A stretch of 64,000 nt of DNA from Fasciolopsis buskii (Eukaryota > Platyhelminthes > Trematoda > Plagiorchiida > Fasciolidae), in contig LUCM01011199.1 in assembly GCA_008360955.1 (NCBI GenBank), positions 2,735 through 66,734 of the forward strand. Reading direction: 5' to 3'. The notes below the pieces were generated by a model. The model did no database searches. It was not told the DNA's origin and saw only the letters and a list, made by a program, of their open reading frames with translations. Shown here in pieces: positions 20,970-34,330 of the stretch; position 1 is the first letter of the stretch; each line of letters begins with the position of its first letter. Position numbers and translations under genes: made by a program.

Positions 20970-23900
20970 TGTTGGAAGCGCCCTCGATGTCACCATTTTT
21001 ACTGAGTACATTTGGTAACTCGTTCAACCGCAATTCTTTTCCTTGGTTTCTGGAAATATCGTGCGTTTTTTTTCTCTGTAGAAATCGGTCCACGCGTATC
21101 CACGTGGTTTTCGTTCACTTTGGAATCACGTGATTCGGTCGACCCGTGAGTGATTTGTTTCTCCTGTTTTTTTGCTGTACTTTGTGATTCATCGAACGTA
21201 TAGCTATCGAGCTTGGATATCTTGGTTCGTAAGATGTTTCACTCAGTTATTCACTTTAGCATTGTTTCAGTTCACGTTGCGCTGAAGGAACCCCTGTAGC
21301 ATAGTTTCACCGTCTTCAGTTTCGTATTCTGTGTTAATGCTGCACAACGAGTCGTCACCGGGATTAAATAATACAAACCATTACCATTCTTACCCCTGGT
21401 TCAGTGAATTCCTACTCTCCGCCGTTTGGCCCGAAGTCCCTTCTCACGCCGTGAAAAAAGATCACGTCACAAGGTTGGTTATCTGAGATTTTCTGTTCAA
21501 GTTTGTCTGCAAACCACTGACTGTCCCCTACCGGCTCCCCTTAACGGTTGCATTTCACTCGGCCACTGAACGTGCAATGAATTCCGTTCGGATTGCTCGA
21601 ATTCAGGTTGGCTTTATTGCTATGTCATTCACCAGCACCTGTTCTTTCTCCGAACGCTTCTGTATAGGTTTTCAGCCTCCTAAGCAGCTGCTCACCCTAA
21701 ACGCCTCTCAGAATGTTCGCAAGTACCCGTGCGTCTTAACCAGTTTCATTACAAATCACACTGCATTAAGCTTACCGGTGTCTGCGGCGAAGTAGTATAC
21801 TGAACACCCAGGGCGTCTAGCTTTATCAGAATGGCGTATGAACTATGTAATCAGGTACTTTTTCCCAGTGAGTTTCCTGACCCTCAGATTGTCCTACTGC
21901 ATTGTGTGTTATGCCATTTCGTCAAAGGCTCGGAGCAGCGTCCCGTAAGTCAGCCCTCTACTTCTGTTCGTGCAACCAAATGGTGTCAAACTCACAGATG
22001 AAGTATAGATGCCGATGGCGTGGTGCTGACTGGAAGAACTAGTGTGTGGTGAGCTGTGCACATTGTTTCTTTTCCTTTCCTCTTTTTCGCTCAGGGTTCC
22101 CGACTTTTCCCTTATTTCCAGTGGTGTACGCTTTGCTGCCATGTGTCAACATAGTAGGTTACGAATCAGTCAGCATATAGTGTCCAGAAGATAAGTTGGT
22201 TAACTTCCTTCGATGCGTTCCCAATGCCTGGTGCATATAGAGTAGAGTGACTTCAGCCACTGCCTGGCACGTGTTGTGAATGTAATACGCGAACATGATA
22301 AAAAGGTAACTGTCATTGGCTGCATCGTCCTCAAGTTCAAATTAAGTATTAGACCTGTTGGAAGATGCACATGATCGGTGGTCGTCAAGCGGTTTAAGGG
22401 CTTCTCACCCCGAGAGCTCGAATCTTAATTCGACCAGTCACTCCAGTTGCACTCTCTTGTCAGCCGTCATAGTGCGCGCGGGCTTTCGAGACCTCATGAA
22501 GTTGTCTTTACTCGAAGCTCCAGAGACGTAACTACCAGTTCTCACTGAAAATCCATGAGGTCTGATTTTTTCGTATTAGTCACGTTCAGTGTTTGTGGTA
22601 CTAAACGTATCAGCATACTGAGTTTACGATGCGTTGATCCACGTTCACCTATCCGGGAGCAGTGAGCACACCTTTCAATGGGTCAAAATCTACTGTCGCC
22701 CGAGCCTAATAAACAGCGAGGTGCATAGTCACCAAAGTTCTTGTTTCGATCCACTCGTCAATTAAGCGTATCCGGTTTCCTATGACCAAGAGCCGCACGA
22801 ATGGACACTATATCAATATATGGAACTAACCGTCCAGTTCACAAGCTCTATACTTCACACTGGACTTTCATCCATTTTCATGAGTAACGATCTTTTGTCC
22901 ATCTGTCGTTTTGCTGGTTTTGAGGTATTGTCAACCAATGCGCTCTGGTTATTGTATTTTTAACGGAACGTTGTTAGTAGAATCTGAATCTCATACAATG
23001 AACATTTCGTGGAATTTTTAAGTGGCTGTAAGAACTGGATATTTTTTTCATCTTTTTAAACTCTTTGGTGCTTGTTCTATGGTCAAAAGCCATGGCAACC
23101 TTCCTTTTTACCCGTATCAGGTATCTTGGCTGCTTGTGCAGGTATTATTGCGGCGAATGGACTTCGAAGTTGTACTATGTGGCCCTAGCGCCGTTTACTT
23201 TCAGACATAACAGTCGGTATTCCATCCAACCTTCTTGTAGGCAGTAAGATATACTCTATACTTGATGCCAAGGCAATGTATTGTCGAGGAAATGATGGAG
23301 TAAGGAGCTACGAAACACTGATATTCAAAGAGGTCTGAAGTAGAACTGTAATCCTTGGTTATGAGAATGTCGAAACATTTTGTTATTCATTTGGCGACGA
23401 ATGTATTGACTCATCCTCATTCGCGGCGTATCTCCATCTCTGTTGTCTACCAAGAATAAATCCGATTTGAATGCCAAATGCACGATACAATTTGGCATAC
23501 GAGATTTCAAAGGAATATTACTTACTTTGTGGTACTTGAAACGCCAAAGTGGGAGAACGGGTTAGCGATGGTATAGAACTCTCCTTAGATTGGCCTATGT
23601 AGAATTACTGCCTAAAATTGTACGCAACTGATACTCCACTGGAAAACTCTGATTGAGGGCTTACTTAATACAACCTGAAATTTCATATGCTGAGATGTGC
23701 GGGAAAGTGAAGGACGTCCAATACTTTTGTCACGCACTGTATTTTCTCAAATTTAGTTATTCCTACTACCCTTCAAGATGCAAAAATTCTGAATTCTATT
23801 CAAGTTCAGTCGATTTGTTTTGCGATACGCGTCTGTAGTTGTGTTGGGTTACTTGTGTTCAGATTTTCATCAACATGGTAGGAATAGAAAGAAACGGTTT

Positions 23901-24940
23901 AACTTAAAATTGCAGCCCGTACTATAATGATGAATAACTCTTCTTTTTTGCCTTTCTCCTATTCATTCTCAGTGTTCTGAAGCCAGAAGGTGCCACTCAA
24001 TGGTATTTGAGCATGCAGACAAGATCAAATTATTCTAGCGAATTATGTAAGTCGTCTGCTTTTTGTTTCTTTTTTCTATAAAACCCATGTCAAAGTGATA
24101 TCTTTTCGCTGAGATGCATAGTCCATGATTACCGTCCACCCAGTTTACTCCGTTTGTTGAACCGCTTGTTGAGTATAGCCATTGATTCATATCTCAGTTC
24201 TTGAAACTGCAAATGGGATTTCGAGAAATGCTAAGGGCCATAGAATTGGACGATACCCCAAGGGGCAGCAATCAACTAAATGAAGAAGGCTGCTATCACA
24301 TAATCTCCCTACTATTTAATTAACTGTTCACATAAATAGGTGATAACAAGCTGTTCATCATTCGCACAAGAGCTGAAGCGTCCGTGCGAAGCCACCGATG
24401 CAATAAATCCGCCACTGTTCACGGTTCATTTCAATGTCTCCAGCCCGCTAGTTGACGGGATGCGGATCCGTTAAGGTTGTCACGTTAGTAGCCATTCCCC
24501 CAGGAAAATTCGTGCACAAATCTCGCCCGCGTCACAGTCGAGAGGAGTAAATGTATCCCTTCGAAAGCCGCCGAATAATACTGCTCAAATGACCGGATTG
24601 AGTGTGTTTGTCCTTTTGTGTGTGCTTGCAACTAACTCAATTAGATGGTCACTTCAGACGGCAATCAAATGCGCGTACTGTTTGGTGTTTGTGTTCACAT
24701 CGGTTGGAAAACTGGCCAATTCCGTGAAGATCGATCCAATTTGGTAAAGTCAGAAATTCAGCAACGTTGAGGAAAGGCAGAATCTCGATCCACTGTTGAG
24801 GGTTAGCAACAAATTTGCATCATAAAAGGTATAGAAAAATATTCAGATTCATTCACGAGAAACAGGTGAATTTTATTTAGTCCTGAAGGCTGTTCATGCA
24901 TTTAATTCTTAATAGAGCAATTAAGGTAATCAATTATCAT
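20970..24940. other. Unassigned stretch of about 4 kb
   Basis: No gene or mobile-element motif recognised. Open frames are 60-77 codons and show no family resemblance. Presumed intron or old, unrecognisable repeat. Confidence 0.4.
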
Positions 24941-24949
24941 ACCGATTGC

Positions 24950-25520
24950 CTCTTGCAATGATTCTGTAAGTAGTCCCTTGGCTATTGGGTGGTTCAACAA
25001 TCGGAATTAAACTAATCCCACGATGGATATTGTAGTCCTTGTGTCCCCTTTCTGGAGACGGTTCACCCCCTAACAATGGGACATGTGTCTAGTTCCAAAT
25101 TTCACTGATCAAAGAGGTTAGTACTTTGATTAAATCATGTTAATCCAGTTTGCAAAAAACTGAAAGGGAATTCATCGGAACCGACTGATTCCCCCACTTC
25201 AGTAGTCGGATTTAAGCTTAAACGGTCTTTGGCTATAACCTGAAGCAGCTTCAAATTCCAGTTCTAGGTCTACGCAATAGTTCTCACAATCCTTGAGACT
25301 CTTTGTGAATTGACGGTGCAGACGTCGACTTATCTTACTCACTTGCTCACAGTTAGGTGCCGGCCTTTTCGACGCACTAGAATGAACTATTCTAGCGAGG
25401 TTTCGTGTCTTGATAGGTTTTGAATCAAGGACGGCAGGTAACACCCAATGCCAAGTGCATTACTTGTTTGATTTAGTTCCACTGCTTGTCAACATTTCTG
25501 TTCGTCGGGGTTCTTAGCTA
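24950..25520 (-). mobile_element. RTE remnant, RT N-terminal region
   Basis: On the minus strand, 25444-25199 reads LPAVLDSKPIK, then NCEQVSKISRRLHRQFTKSL and ASGYSQRPFKLKSD. This parallels the linker of the copy at 54793-55779 (NCKEVNKMRRQLQRQLTISL, ASGNSQRLFKLIRD). Sequence near 25010 matches the region that encodes ISLIPIVTK. The intervening part is deleted. It is more diverged than the neighbouring copy at 25575. Confidence 0.7.
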
Positions 25521-25574
25521 ATCCGATAGTTTTTGTTTCGTAACTAGCACTTTCCACGACTGATCGGATTTATG

Positions 25575-28500
25575 ATTTCATCATCATCATCATCATCGTT
25601 CAGCGTTAAACAGCATGAAACGAGCATGCAACCTCACCCTTACCCCGCTGCCTTTCCCCAGAGTATACACGTTTTATATATAAAAGACGGTGATATTCAA
25701 GGGCAACAGGAGATGGACCTACACACGTGGCGAAAAGATACGAGGCTGCTGTATGCCAACCACACGATAACACAGTCTAACTGTACAAATCGCACCGTGT
25801 TTTCAATCACTCTGAATTCGATAAAAATACAGCCAACGATCGCCCACTGTTCACTTGTCAAGCAATATCCATTCAAAGTCTCCAGCCGGCATACTTCACG
25901 GCTTTTCGGACCCAACATCGAAAGGCGTGCAGACATCCTTACGTATTACCTTAACTAGCCTGTACATTTCTCATTTCCAACATTGCCACGTATCTGTTGC
26001 CCCACATGTTCTTCCAATTCCTTAGGAGAAACACAAATAGGCAGCAACACTGACCCACCAGCGTTAGTCTACTAGTTTCATACGCTGGAACAAGCTATTT
26101 CTCATAAGTGGCACCAATTACCAGATTCTAACCTCATATTACTCCACCCGGTCACTCCATTCCATCCTAAGCATTTCTACCGTAAACAATCGTGTGTCGA
26201 ATAATCTCAACATCGAAACATCGCCCACACGATATCAACGTCTCCAACCGTTGTACAACAAAACTGAACGCACTGCAGAGCAGTACACACGACTTTCAAA
26301 CTTCAGTTGAATATATTCAAGCCAGATGCCAACAGTGTCTTCGATCCAGCGTAAGCTGCTAGCCTGGATATACAGCTACTTACCTTCCAATCCCGATGCT
26401 TACCCATCGTTAGACACGCAAGCTATAAGTTAGGAAAACGCCATATTCGTTAATTTCCTCTCCATCCAGTATCAATCTGGCGCTGCTGTCGTCACTTACT
26501 TACGAGTACTTTGCATTTTTGAAGATGCAAAGCACATACGATAAGCGGCAAGCCGATCCGACAGTCTATTCTAGCCCTTTGTGTCGATGGTCCGCATGAC
26601 TCGTAACAGCACCACAATCGCGTGTGCTTAATTCATAGTCGTCATAGCTTTCTCTCCATTTCCAGTTAGATCCACATCCCGGAGGATCCTCCTTGCATCT
26701 CTTCCTATCACCCGTCCATGACGAATTTGAACCAGAAGCGAGAATGACACCCTTGTCGACTACGCACTATTTGTTTCGAATGAACGATCTGGACGATATC
26801 TGCCTGTTGTTTCGCGGATTATCATCTCCGAATCAATGTCAAAAAGAGGTGGCAGCCATGATCGAACGCTATACACCTTAGTAACTATCGAATTAGACTA
26901 ATCCACGCTGATGCTCTGCCAGTACTCTGTTACTCTCTCGAAATGCGTACTTAATCAGTGACTCACTCACGATACGGATACCGCTTCCTTCTTCCAGATA
27001 TCACGATAGCAAGCGGTAAATTGATTCATCAGCACTCTCACCCAATTTGAACAAGAACTGGTGAAGTTCGCGTATAGCCGGCAGTTTTTCCTTTCAGAGC
27101 CGAAAATGTCATTGCACCTCTCCATTTTCCGTTGGGTATTCACAGTAATACCTCCCAAGATTTCACAGCTTCAGACGTCGACTAAGATACTCTGTTGCGT
27201 ATGCAGCTAAACTGATCCTTGAAATGTTCTGCCAACCTGGTCCACTCTTTCCTGTTCTCACCAGGGATGAGCTCCTCCATTCTATATCGCACACCGACTT
27301 CACTAAATCCGAAGTTTCCCTGTCGCCTCACCGCTGTCGCTTAAAGCTTAAGCAGTCTTTGACTGTACCTGAAGCGGACCCACTTCACCTCTTCGGCTAC
27401 TTAATCCCACCAGTTTTCGCTCTTTCTAAGCTTATAGTCAACTGAACGTCAACTGCCGAGCATCTTATTCATTCTGCATTAGGCAGACTCCGTTTTTGCT
27501 TCATTAGAATTAGCGCGCTTAAGATCCAGTGTTTTTGCATCGCACTGCTAGATCTAGACCGCAGGTGAATTTGCTGTGCCAAGAATGCATAGCCTAATTA
27601 ATTTGATCCACTGTTCTTCTACTATGCTGCTCTCCAGTTCTTGTTGCTCGGTAGTTTCTGTTCCGTAGCTGTTGCGACAACATTTCGAATCATACAACGT
27701 TGACCGCCAATCGTATTTGTGGCCTTCGTCGATGGCCAATTCAATGCGCACCAAAATCGCATAAAACTAACACATGGTCGATTCAGACGTTTACTGGTCC
27801 AGTATTGATATACAGTTTGACAGATCCGCTTCCAACTGTAGTAAGCTGCGATGATGTCAATTCGACTCAAAAGTACCTATCGACTGAGCGCCATGTCGCA
27901 GTGCGACGCGATAACTGTCGAAATTGCGTACTAGATAGGAAATAATATGGATTATTTGCACAGAATTGAGCAGTGACTTTTCTCCTTGTCCTGTCCGTGC
28001 TGCTCATGGCAAGGCGCATCGCCCGCATAATTACAGGACTCCGAATGCACTAAGTTTTACCAACTGTGCATTAAATACCTGCCGCCACGTTTACCTTTAT
28101 AGAAGCGTCTGCCTTCCCGACACAAGATTGACGATTATCGTAAAACTCGTTCTTTTCGCAATGTACGATGCTGCGTATGTTGCGAGGCGTATGCCATAGT
28201 AACTAAATAAACTAGCGCTTAACACTACCTTTATTCCTTTCGGACGCAACTGATCCTGTCTACATCAGGCACGCAACGCGCGTTCGACTGGGATCCAATC
28301 TTAAAAGGGTGCTTCAGCTCTTATCACTCAAGAACTATTCCGTTACACCACGTGACCCACCCCAGCTTGAGATGCTTCCGTCTACGAAGTGCGAAGAATA
28401 TCTTGAACGAACGTTTCTGGACGACAGTTAGTGAACTACTCCTTATCCTCCAACACAATTATCGCATTTTACTCATCTACTAAAATCATACGAAATTGAG

Positions 28501-28750
28501 TCCACTTGTCAGAGCCAAACCGCCTGTTTGCCAGTCCTGCATTAAGTGGGCACAGTTGAAGGAACCCATATGCAAGGCGACGAGGGCTTGATGAAAATTG
28601 AGCTAAACAGACTAAAAACCACCACAATCACACTACTGAAAATAAACCGTTGTCAAGTATCGTGTTGTGTTATCAATGGACCGGACTTACTATGCATGGC
28701 AGAGGGCAAACAAGAGTGGTTTGGAGCAGAAGAGACAGTTTGAATAAAAG
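25575..28750 (-). mobile_element. RTE-type element, minus strand, full of single-base indels
   Basis: The 3' end is at 25575-25620 (ATCATCATCATCATCGTTCAGCGTTAAAC on +, written here in two parts: CATCATCATCATCGTTCAGC, then GTTAAAC). The copy runs with the same order as 54270-56760. C-terminal block lies near 25950-26130, RT near 26800-27480, and EEP from about 27550 to 28560 ending in AGGAACCCATATGCAAGG. Unlike 54270-56760, it keeps about 0.65 kb between the C-terminal block and the RT fingers. Throughout, bases are inserted or missing singly relative to the other copy, so no long frame survives. That pattern looks like raw long-read error rather than evolutionary decay. Confidence 0.75.
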
Positions 28751-31539
28751 AGAGTGAACTTTGAGTAGTAGGAATCACATCGTCCGTCGTATCCTTTCGA
28801 CAGCCTCCTACCTCTCTTCCGCTCAATGCATATGGGCCAGCGCACCCCCACAACAAGCTACTCTTTGACCGCCTCGCCACTGTACGTCCGTACTACTCCC
28901 GCGCCTTTCGCGCTTCGAAAGCCAACTTACAACCCTCCCCTGACCTCGTCTCGCGTTAGGATCTTGTATCCATATGGACATAATATAGGGGGCGTTGTAC
29001 GTGCAGATGGAAAGCAAGGTAAAATGGATTATGAGCATGGACTTACTTCCACACAGTTGCATAGCATGAAGCGAAGCTACTCTATCCTGCAATGTTCTCA
29101 GCACGGCTTCTGACGCAAAGCTTTTTTTTCATGGACCAAGAACCTTACGCAGGCTAACACCTGTTCCCTTGATGGTTGCTTCTCATTTTTGCAGTGGACT
29201 ATGTCTACATTCACTATTCCATATCTATGCCCCTGTCTCCCGTACATTAATCAAGTTCCTCGTTATTGTCAGACTCTAGCCAGAACACGCACTACGTTTA
29301 CAGCCTTATGTCTCATATTGATCCCATCGCACTAATAATTCATTCACTGAGTATCGCAAGTCACATCCCAAGCTCACACTCTCTGCCTATCCAGTTCGAA
29401 GTCCCGCTAACTATAAGTGTAAGGTTCTGAGACGCTCGCAAGTGACTATGTGCCACTTTTCTTACCGATGGGCTGATTTGTAGTTTACCTGCACTACCAT
29501 ACAATGCGACTTAAGTCCCGCGATGTCGATACTGCGGACCAGTAACGACCTATCAGTCTTGACCTAAACACAGTTCCAAGCAGTGAGATTTCCGGTGGCC
29601 TCATGCTGGCCGGTCTGACTCAGTGAACTATGTAGACGTAATTGACTCTCAATGCCTTTATTCGAAATTCAATGCGAGACTATCTGGTACCCGGTTCACT
29701 ACGCCATACACTTCCTGTTCTATGCGGTAACCTGTCGCGTCCACCGTGCCTCTCACATTCTAGCTCATCTTCAACTAAACATCAGTGAGAACGATTAGGG
29801 TTTCCCAAAGCGGTAAGCCCTCTGTTCCAACACAAGCATCTGTTGCACATGACACTAGTTGAGTGACATGAGTGCCAGGCCCTTCCCCGCGATCCACATT
29901 ATTCCTCCTCGATTTACTCGATTTAGTTCATAAGCAAGATGGTCTCCATAACCTGAATACACCTTCGAGGCTTACACTCGAGCGTTCTTTACTTACACAG
30001 ATTCTCTGAAACCTCTAGTTGCGTCACCCTCGCTACCAGTAACTGAAAATAGGGTATGGACAACCTCATTAAACGGGGCACATAACCGCAAGAAGGAAAG
30101 GTCCTTCCTCAATACTGAACCGTCATTCGTTTCATGGTCTTCAGTTTTCTTCGTGCCATTCGCACCATCTCTTGTTAGTGACCGTTCTTGTTTTTTCCAT
30201 AGTCAACATTCGTTACACGTATCAGTTTAAAGAATATATTCGGACCATCCCCTTTGTTAAGCGGACTTTCTCGCTCAGGACCTTCGTGTTGATGTACACT
30301 TAGCTATATTCCGCCCATTTATTCTGTCCTCCGTTCGGATATAGGATTATGTGTAATCCAATTCCCACTACCTTCTGCATTCCTCCTTGCTTTCAATTTA
30401 AGGAAAAAATGTTTTCCCACATTATATTCTTCCGTATTTCACGCAGAATTCTTCTCGCGTTCCTGCTTCACTGGACCGTTCTCACCCTTTGTAATCTTCT
30501 TATTCTCGTTTGGCGTCTAATACTGAAATCCCTTGCTAATTTCTCAATATTCCCAATCTATTTAATTTTAACTTCTCTGAGGAAACCACAACGCACACGT
30601 CATAATCTAATCCTCCCTCTCCTGGCTTTTTCCTCATGTCCATCCTACTGCAGGTGCCGTTGTGAAATCCGAGCGACTTTACTCAGATTTTCGGATCATT
30701 TGGCCGTGTGTCATTATTCAATAGTCCTTTTCATTTTATAAAACCATTATCACAACGTCGCGGTCGATTATTATATACTGTGCCGAAGTTCTGCACGCCA
30801 ATTAATCCTTAGACCCTAGCGATTTGTCGACGCATGCTGATATCATCGCTGTTTCACCATTTACAAAGAGCGCTATTGTGTAGAAACCTATAAAACATAT
30901 TACTCCTCCATCTTAAATTATAAATCCAGATAGGTTGATCTTCATGATCTCAGGAAAATGAAAGAAATAAGCGAAAAATTTGTCAGAACATAAGCTTAGT
31001 ATAGTGTCATCTTCATTCATTCATCTGACGTGGACGAGTAATTACGGCAGACATAGCGAAAATAAAAAGTCTGTAACTGGAGTTTCTCCATTCGTCCTCA
31101 TTGTCGTGTCCGTAGATCTTTGTCACACTTCCTCCACAACTTGTAAAACCCAACAGATAAACACAAATATAAGTGCTGCACAGTTGAACTTTGGTTAATA
31201 TCTAGATCCCTCCGCTGACGACTTTGGCTAACCAACTAGTACTCATTCTCAAAATTAAATCCTATTATAACGTAGCTACCAAAAATTATAGTATTGATCC
31301 TGTCGTTGAAATAACTGTATGGATATAAGTTAAGTGTATTACTTTCATTTTAGACTTACTCTGCTCGACCTAACGGAAGTCTCGCGCGTTCAGTTTCTAG
31401 TTCGATCTACCGTGCTGCGTCCCGACATTAGCCGATAAACAAATCACAGAATGCACAATAGAATTAATAAGGAAGGTTTCATGCTATTCTTCAGGTATTG
31501 CAAACTATGGAGCGTCTCGGCTCACTCTCTTTAAATAGT

Positions 31540-31562
31540 ATACATATATATATATATTATAT
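31540..31562. repeat. (TA)n microsatellite
   Basis: TA-rich run, counterpart of 35665-35690 in the parallel segment. Confidence 0.7.
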
Positions 31563-31744
31563 ATTGATGAGGTGAAATTATATATTAATATACTTATATT
31601 AGTAGTTAGGCACTGAAGTTTTTCATGAAACAATTACCACGAGATATCAATTCGTTCAACTCTCATTATAAACCATGAAGCACTTTACCAGTATTTCTTC
31701 CACTTGTTATAGTAATCATCCTGCACATCCACGCCCCGAACTGC

Positions 31745-31815
31745 AGACGCTAACCCGGTACCAACGACTTTTTGAGATCGAACGCCTTAGACATTACAGC
31801 GACTGAGGAAGCTCT
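31745..31815 (-). ncRNA. tRNA-like head of a SINE-type repeat (left version)
   Basis: On the minus strand, CGCTGTAATGTCTAAGGCG resembles a tRNA D-arm/A box. It is followed by GATCTCAAAAAGTC as an anticodon-arm-like hairpin and then CCGGGTTAGCGTC, a degraded B box. It is the counterpart of 35865-35938. Confidence 0.5.
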
Positions 31816-33046
31816 CCATCAATTTGTGAAGTTCTCACATGATGTAATAGTACCTATCTGATCACTGATTTGCACTGCACAGACCGCTAGCTCACACAGC
31901 ATCGACCTTGCTGACAGATTAATCTCTGCACGGTAGCCTAAGTACGACGAGGCCTGGACATGACCTACAGACTCTAGATTCGTCGTCGAATATAGCATAT
32001 ATTGATGATCCTATACAACACGGATTAAAGCGCATGTACAGTGCTTCATGGTTTATATGTGATGCAGATGCTTCCTGATATCACTACTTCGTCCAGACCT
32101 CATACCAACATTGATTTTCCAAACATTATCTGTTTGATACATATCCCATCTCGTTTCTAGCGGTTGAGCCATGAAAGCAGAGACGTAAATCACGTCAAAG
32201 TAACAGTTCGTAAGTAGTACAATTAGATAACAAAATTTCCTCCTTGACCCCTCAAGACGATACCGGCGAAAGGTGCGCCTCGATCTGAATTAGTCAAATT
32301 CAATCGAATGTAAACAAACGAACTCGTGCTCTCACCAACAACACTAAGACATTTTTGGATACAAGCAACAAACAAAGTTCGTAGTTATTACGACCCCCGC
32401 GCTTACACTTTTTCCTGAAATGGATCCAACAAGAATCATGCAACATGAGGTGTAACTCAAATCAGTAAACATACGAAAAGTTTTATAACAAAGATAACTG
32501 ATGCTTCTTGAGAATTCTCTTTTCTACAAATAGGCTCCCCATATCCAGCTCGCTCTTGCTTTTTTCGCGCCGCTTCAAGCTTCGTTGATTGGTTCTAGTA
32601 TCTTTGCCTTTGTCCTAACTTAAGGTTCAGTCGAACATGCTTCTATATGTCAAATATATATTTTCGGCATGCTTTCTCGATAAGTCCGTTTCCAGAACTT
32701 GATACTGATTTTCATCGTATATTCATCGTCTCAGTGTGTAATCAGCAAGGCAAGACTCATGATCGCTGCGCTTCCCGACGTATACCGTTATATAAGGGCA
32801 GTTAAATTATCATGGGAATAGGAGTGACCTAAATGTGGAAAAGATTAAGATGCGTGCGACATTCAGCATCCATTTGCTTAATAGTAAGGAAAATATCGCC
32901 TATAACTTCGTTAGTCATGAATTCGTCGCATGGCTTCACTCATGAGTAATGCATGCAAATTAGGTTTCTTGACCATCCACAAGCGAGGACACTCTTCATC
33001 ACCAACCAAGTCAACAGGAATGCGATAACACCAGCGATACACAAAC

Positions 33047-33071
33047 NNNNNNNNNNNNNNNNNNNNNNNNN
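33047..33071. other. Assembly gap of exactly 25 N
   Basis: Twenty-five consecutive N characters. The round length suggests a placeholder rather than a measured gap. Both flanks belong to versions of the same repeat segment. Confidence 0.95.
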
Positions 33072-34330
33072 GTGAGCTAACAGACTAAAAACCACCCAAT
33101 ACACTACTTGAAAATAAACCGTTGGGAGTATCGGGTGTGTTATCAATGGAGATACTATGGGCAGGCAGAAGGGGCAAACAGATTGGTTTGGAGGCAGAAG
33201 AGACAGGTTGAATAAAAGAGAGGGAACTTTGAGTAGTAGCATACTTATCACTACCCATCCCGCTCGATGCAATGGGCAGCGCGGTCCTGATTATCCTGCG
33301 CGACTACCGATGCAGTATGGAATTATTTGTAGGCGTGTAACTCATGGGAAATAATGGACGGGTACTGCTAGGGAGTCCAGCCGCTAAGCAGAAGAACGAT
33401 TAGGGTTCTCAACCAAAGCCTTTGGTTCTGACAAGAACCTGACCGCAAGGCAGCGGGGTACAGCTGAGTGGGCGCCCATCTACTTGGATCAATTAGTCTT
33501 CCACTCGTTTTTCCGACTGAGCTGCTAACTCAGATCAACCCCCAACTTGGAGGACCAGGAGACTACTTCGTCAGGCCTCTAGCCATTGACCTTCCAGGCA
33601 TGATTGGATCTTCGGCTTGAGATAAGCCATCCTGTATAGCTCGTTGGATCATGGAGGCACGCAAGCCGTCACACCACGTCAAGGTGTAGTCTCTTTGTGA
33701 CAGGGGTTTCTGATTTGCGCCTGATTTGTTAGTTTACCTGCAGAAAAAACTAGCGCATGGTCGGATTCGACGTAAGTGGACCAGTACGACCTACAGTCTT
33801 GGACAAAACCGTGTCAGCAGTAGATTTCTGTGGCATGGTCGGTCTGACTCAGAGTACATGTGAAGGTTGAACATAATGCCTTTTTGCACTACGGTATCAG
33901 AGCTTTCACGCCTGCAATCGAGTGCGGCCTGTGCGTCATAAAAATCACCGTTCTTTATGTCAGTGCAGCCGTATGTTTAAACATAGGAGAACGATAGGGT
34001 TTCCCAAGCGAAGCCCTTGGTTCCAACACGAAGCAGTTCGCAAGACACTAGGGAGTGACTGAGTGGAGGCCCATCTGCCTGGATCACATATTCCTCCTCA
34101 TTTTTCGATTTAGTTTCAAGCCAAAGTTGGGTTCCTAACCTGAAGAACCTTCCGAGGGCTTACAACTCGAGCGTTTCTACTTACACCAGGATTCTCTGAA
34201 ACTTCAGTTGCGTCACCCTCTGCTACAGTAACGTGAAAATAAGATGACAACCTCATTAAACGGGGCACAAACCGCAAGAAGGAAAGGGCCTTTCCCTCCA
34301 ATATTGAACCGTCAGTCGTTTCGGTCTTCA
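33072..34330. repeat. 1259-bp direct repeat, copy 1
   Basis: Matches 56760-58018 at a constant offset of 23688. I found one mismatch (TCCCTCCAAT versus TCCCTCTAAT). The left edge coincides with the assembly gap, so the true extent is unknown. Confidence 0.9.

Larger units (their letters stand above)
28600..33046. repeat. Repeat-rich segment, left version next to the gap
   Basis: This runs parallel, in the same order and orientation, to 33072-37130. Shared landmarks are the AAACAGACTAAAAACC start, AGAAGGAAAGG (about 30090/34275), GCCGAAGTTCTGCACGCC (30785/34940), AT runs (31540/35665), the tRNA-like head (31745/35865) and CATCACCAACAAGTC near the end (33000/37085). This version carries frequent single-base insertions and deletions. 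It contains no recognisable host gene. Confidence 0.8.

Noticed and set aside
33411..33427. AACCAAAGCCTTTGGTT hairpin as a transcription terminator
   Set aside because: There is no adjacent gene end and no T-run. It lies in a repeat segment present elsewhere in the window.
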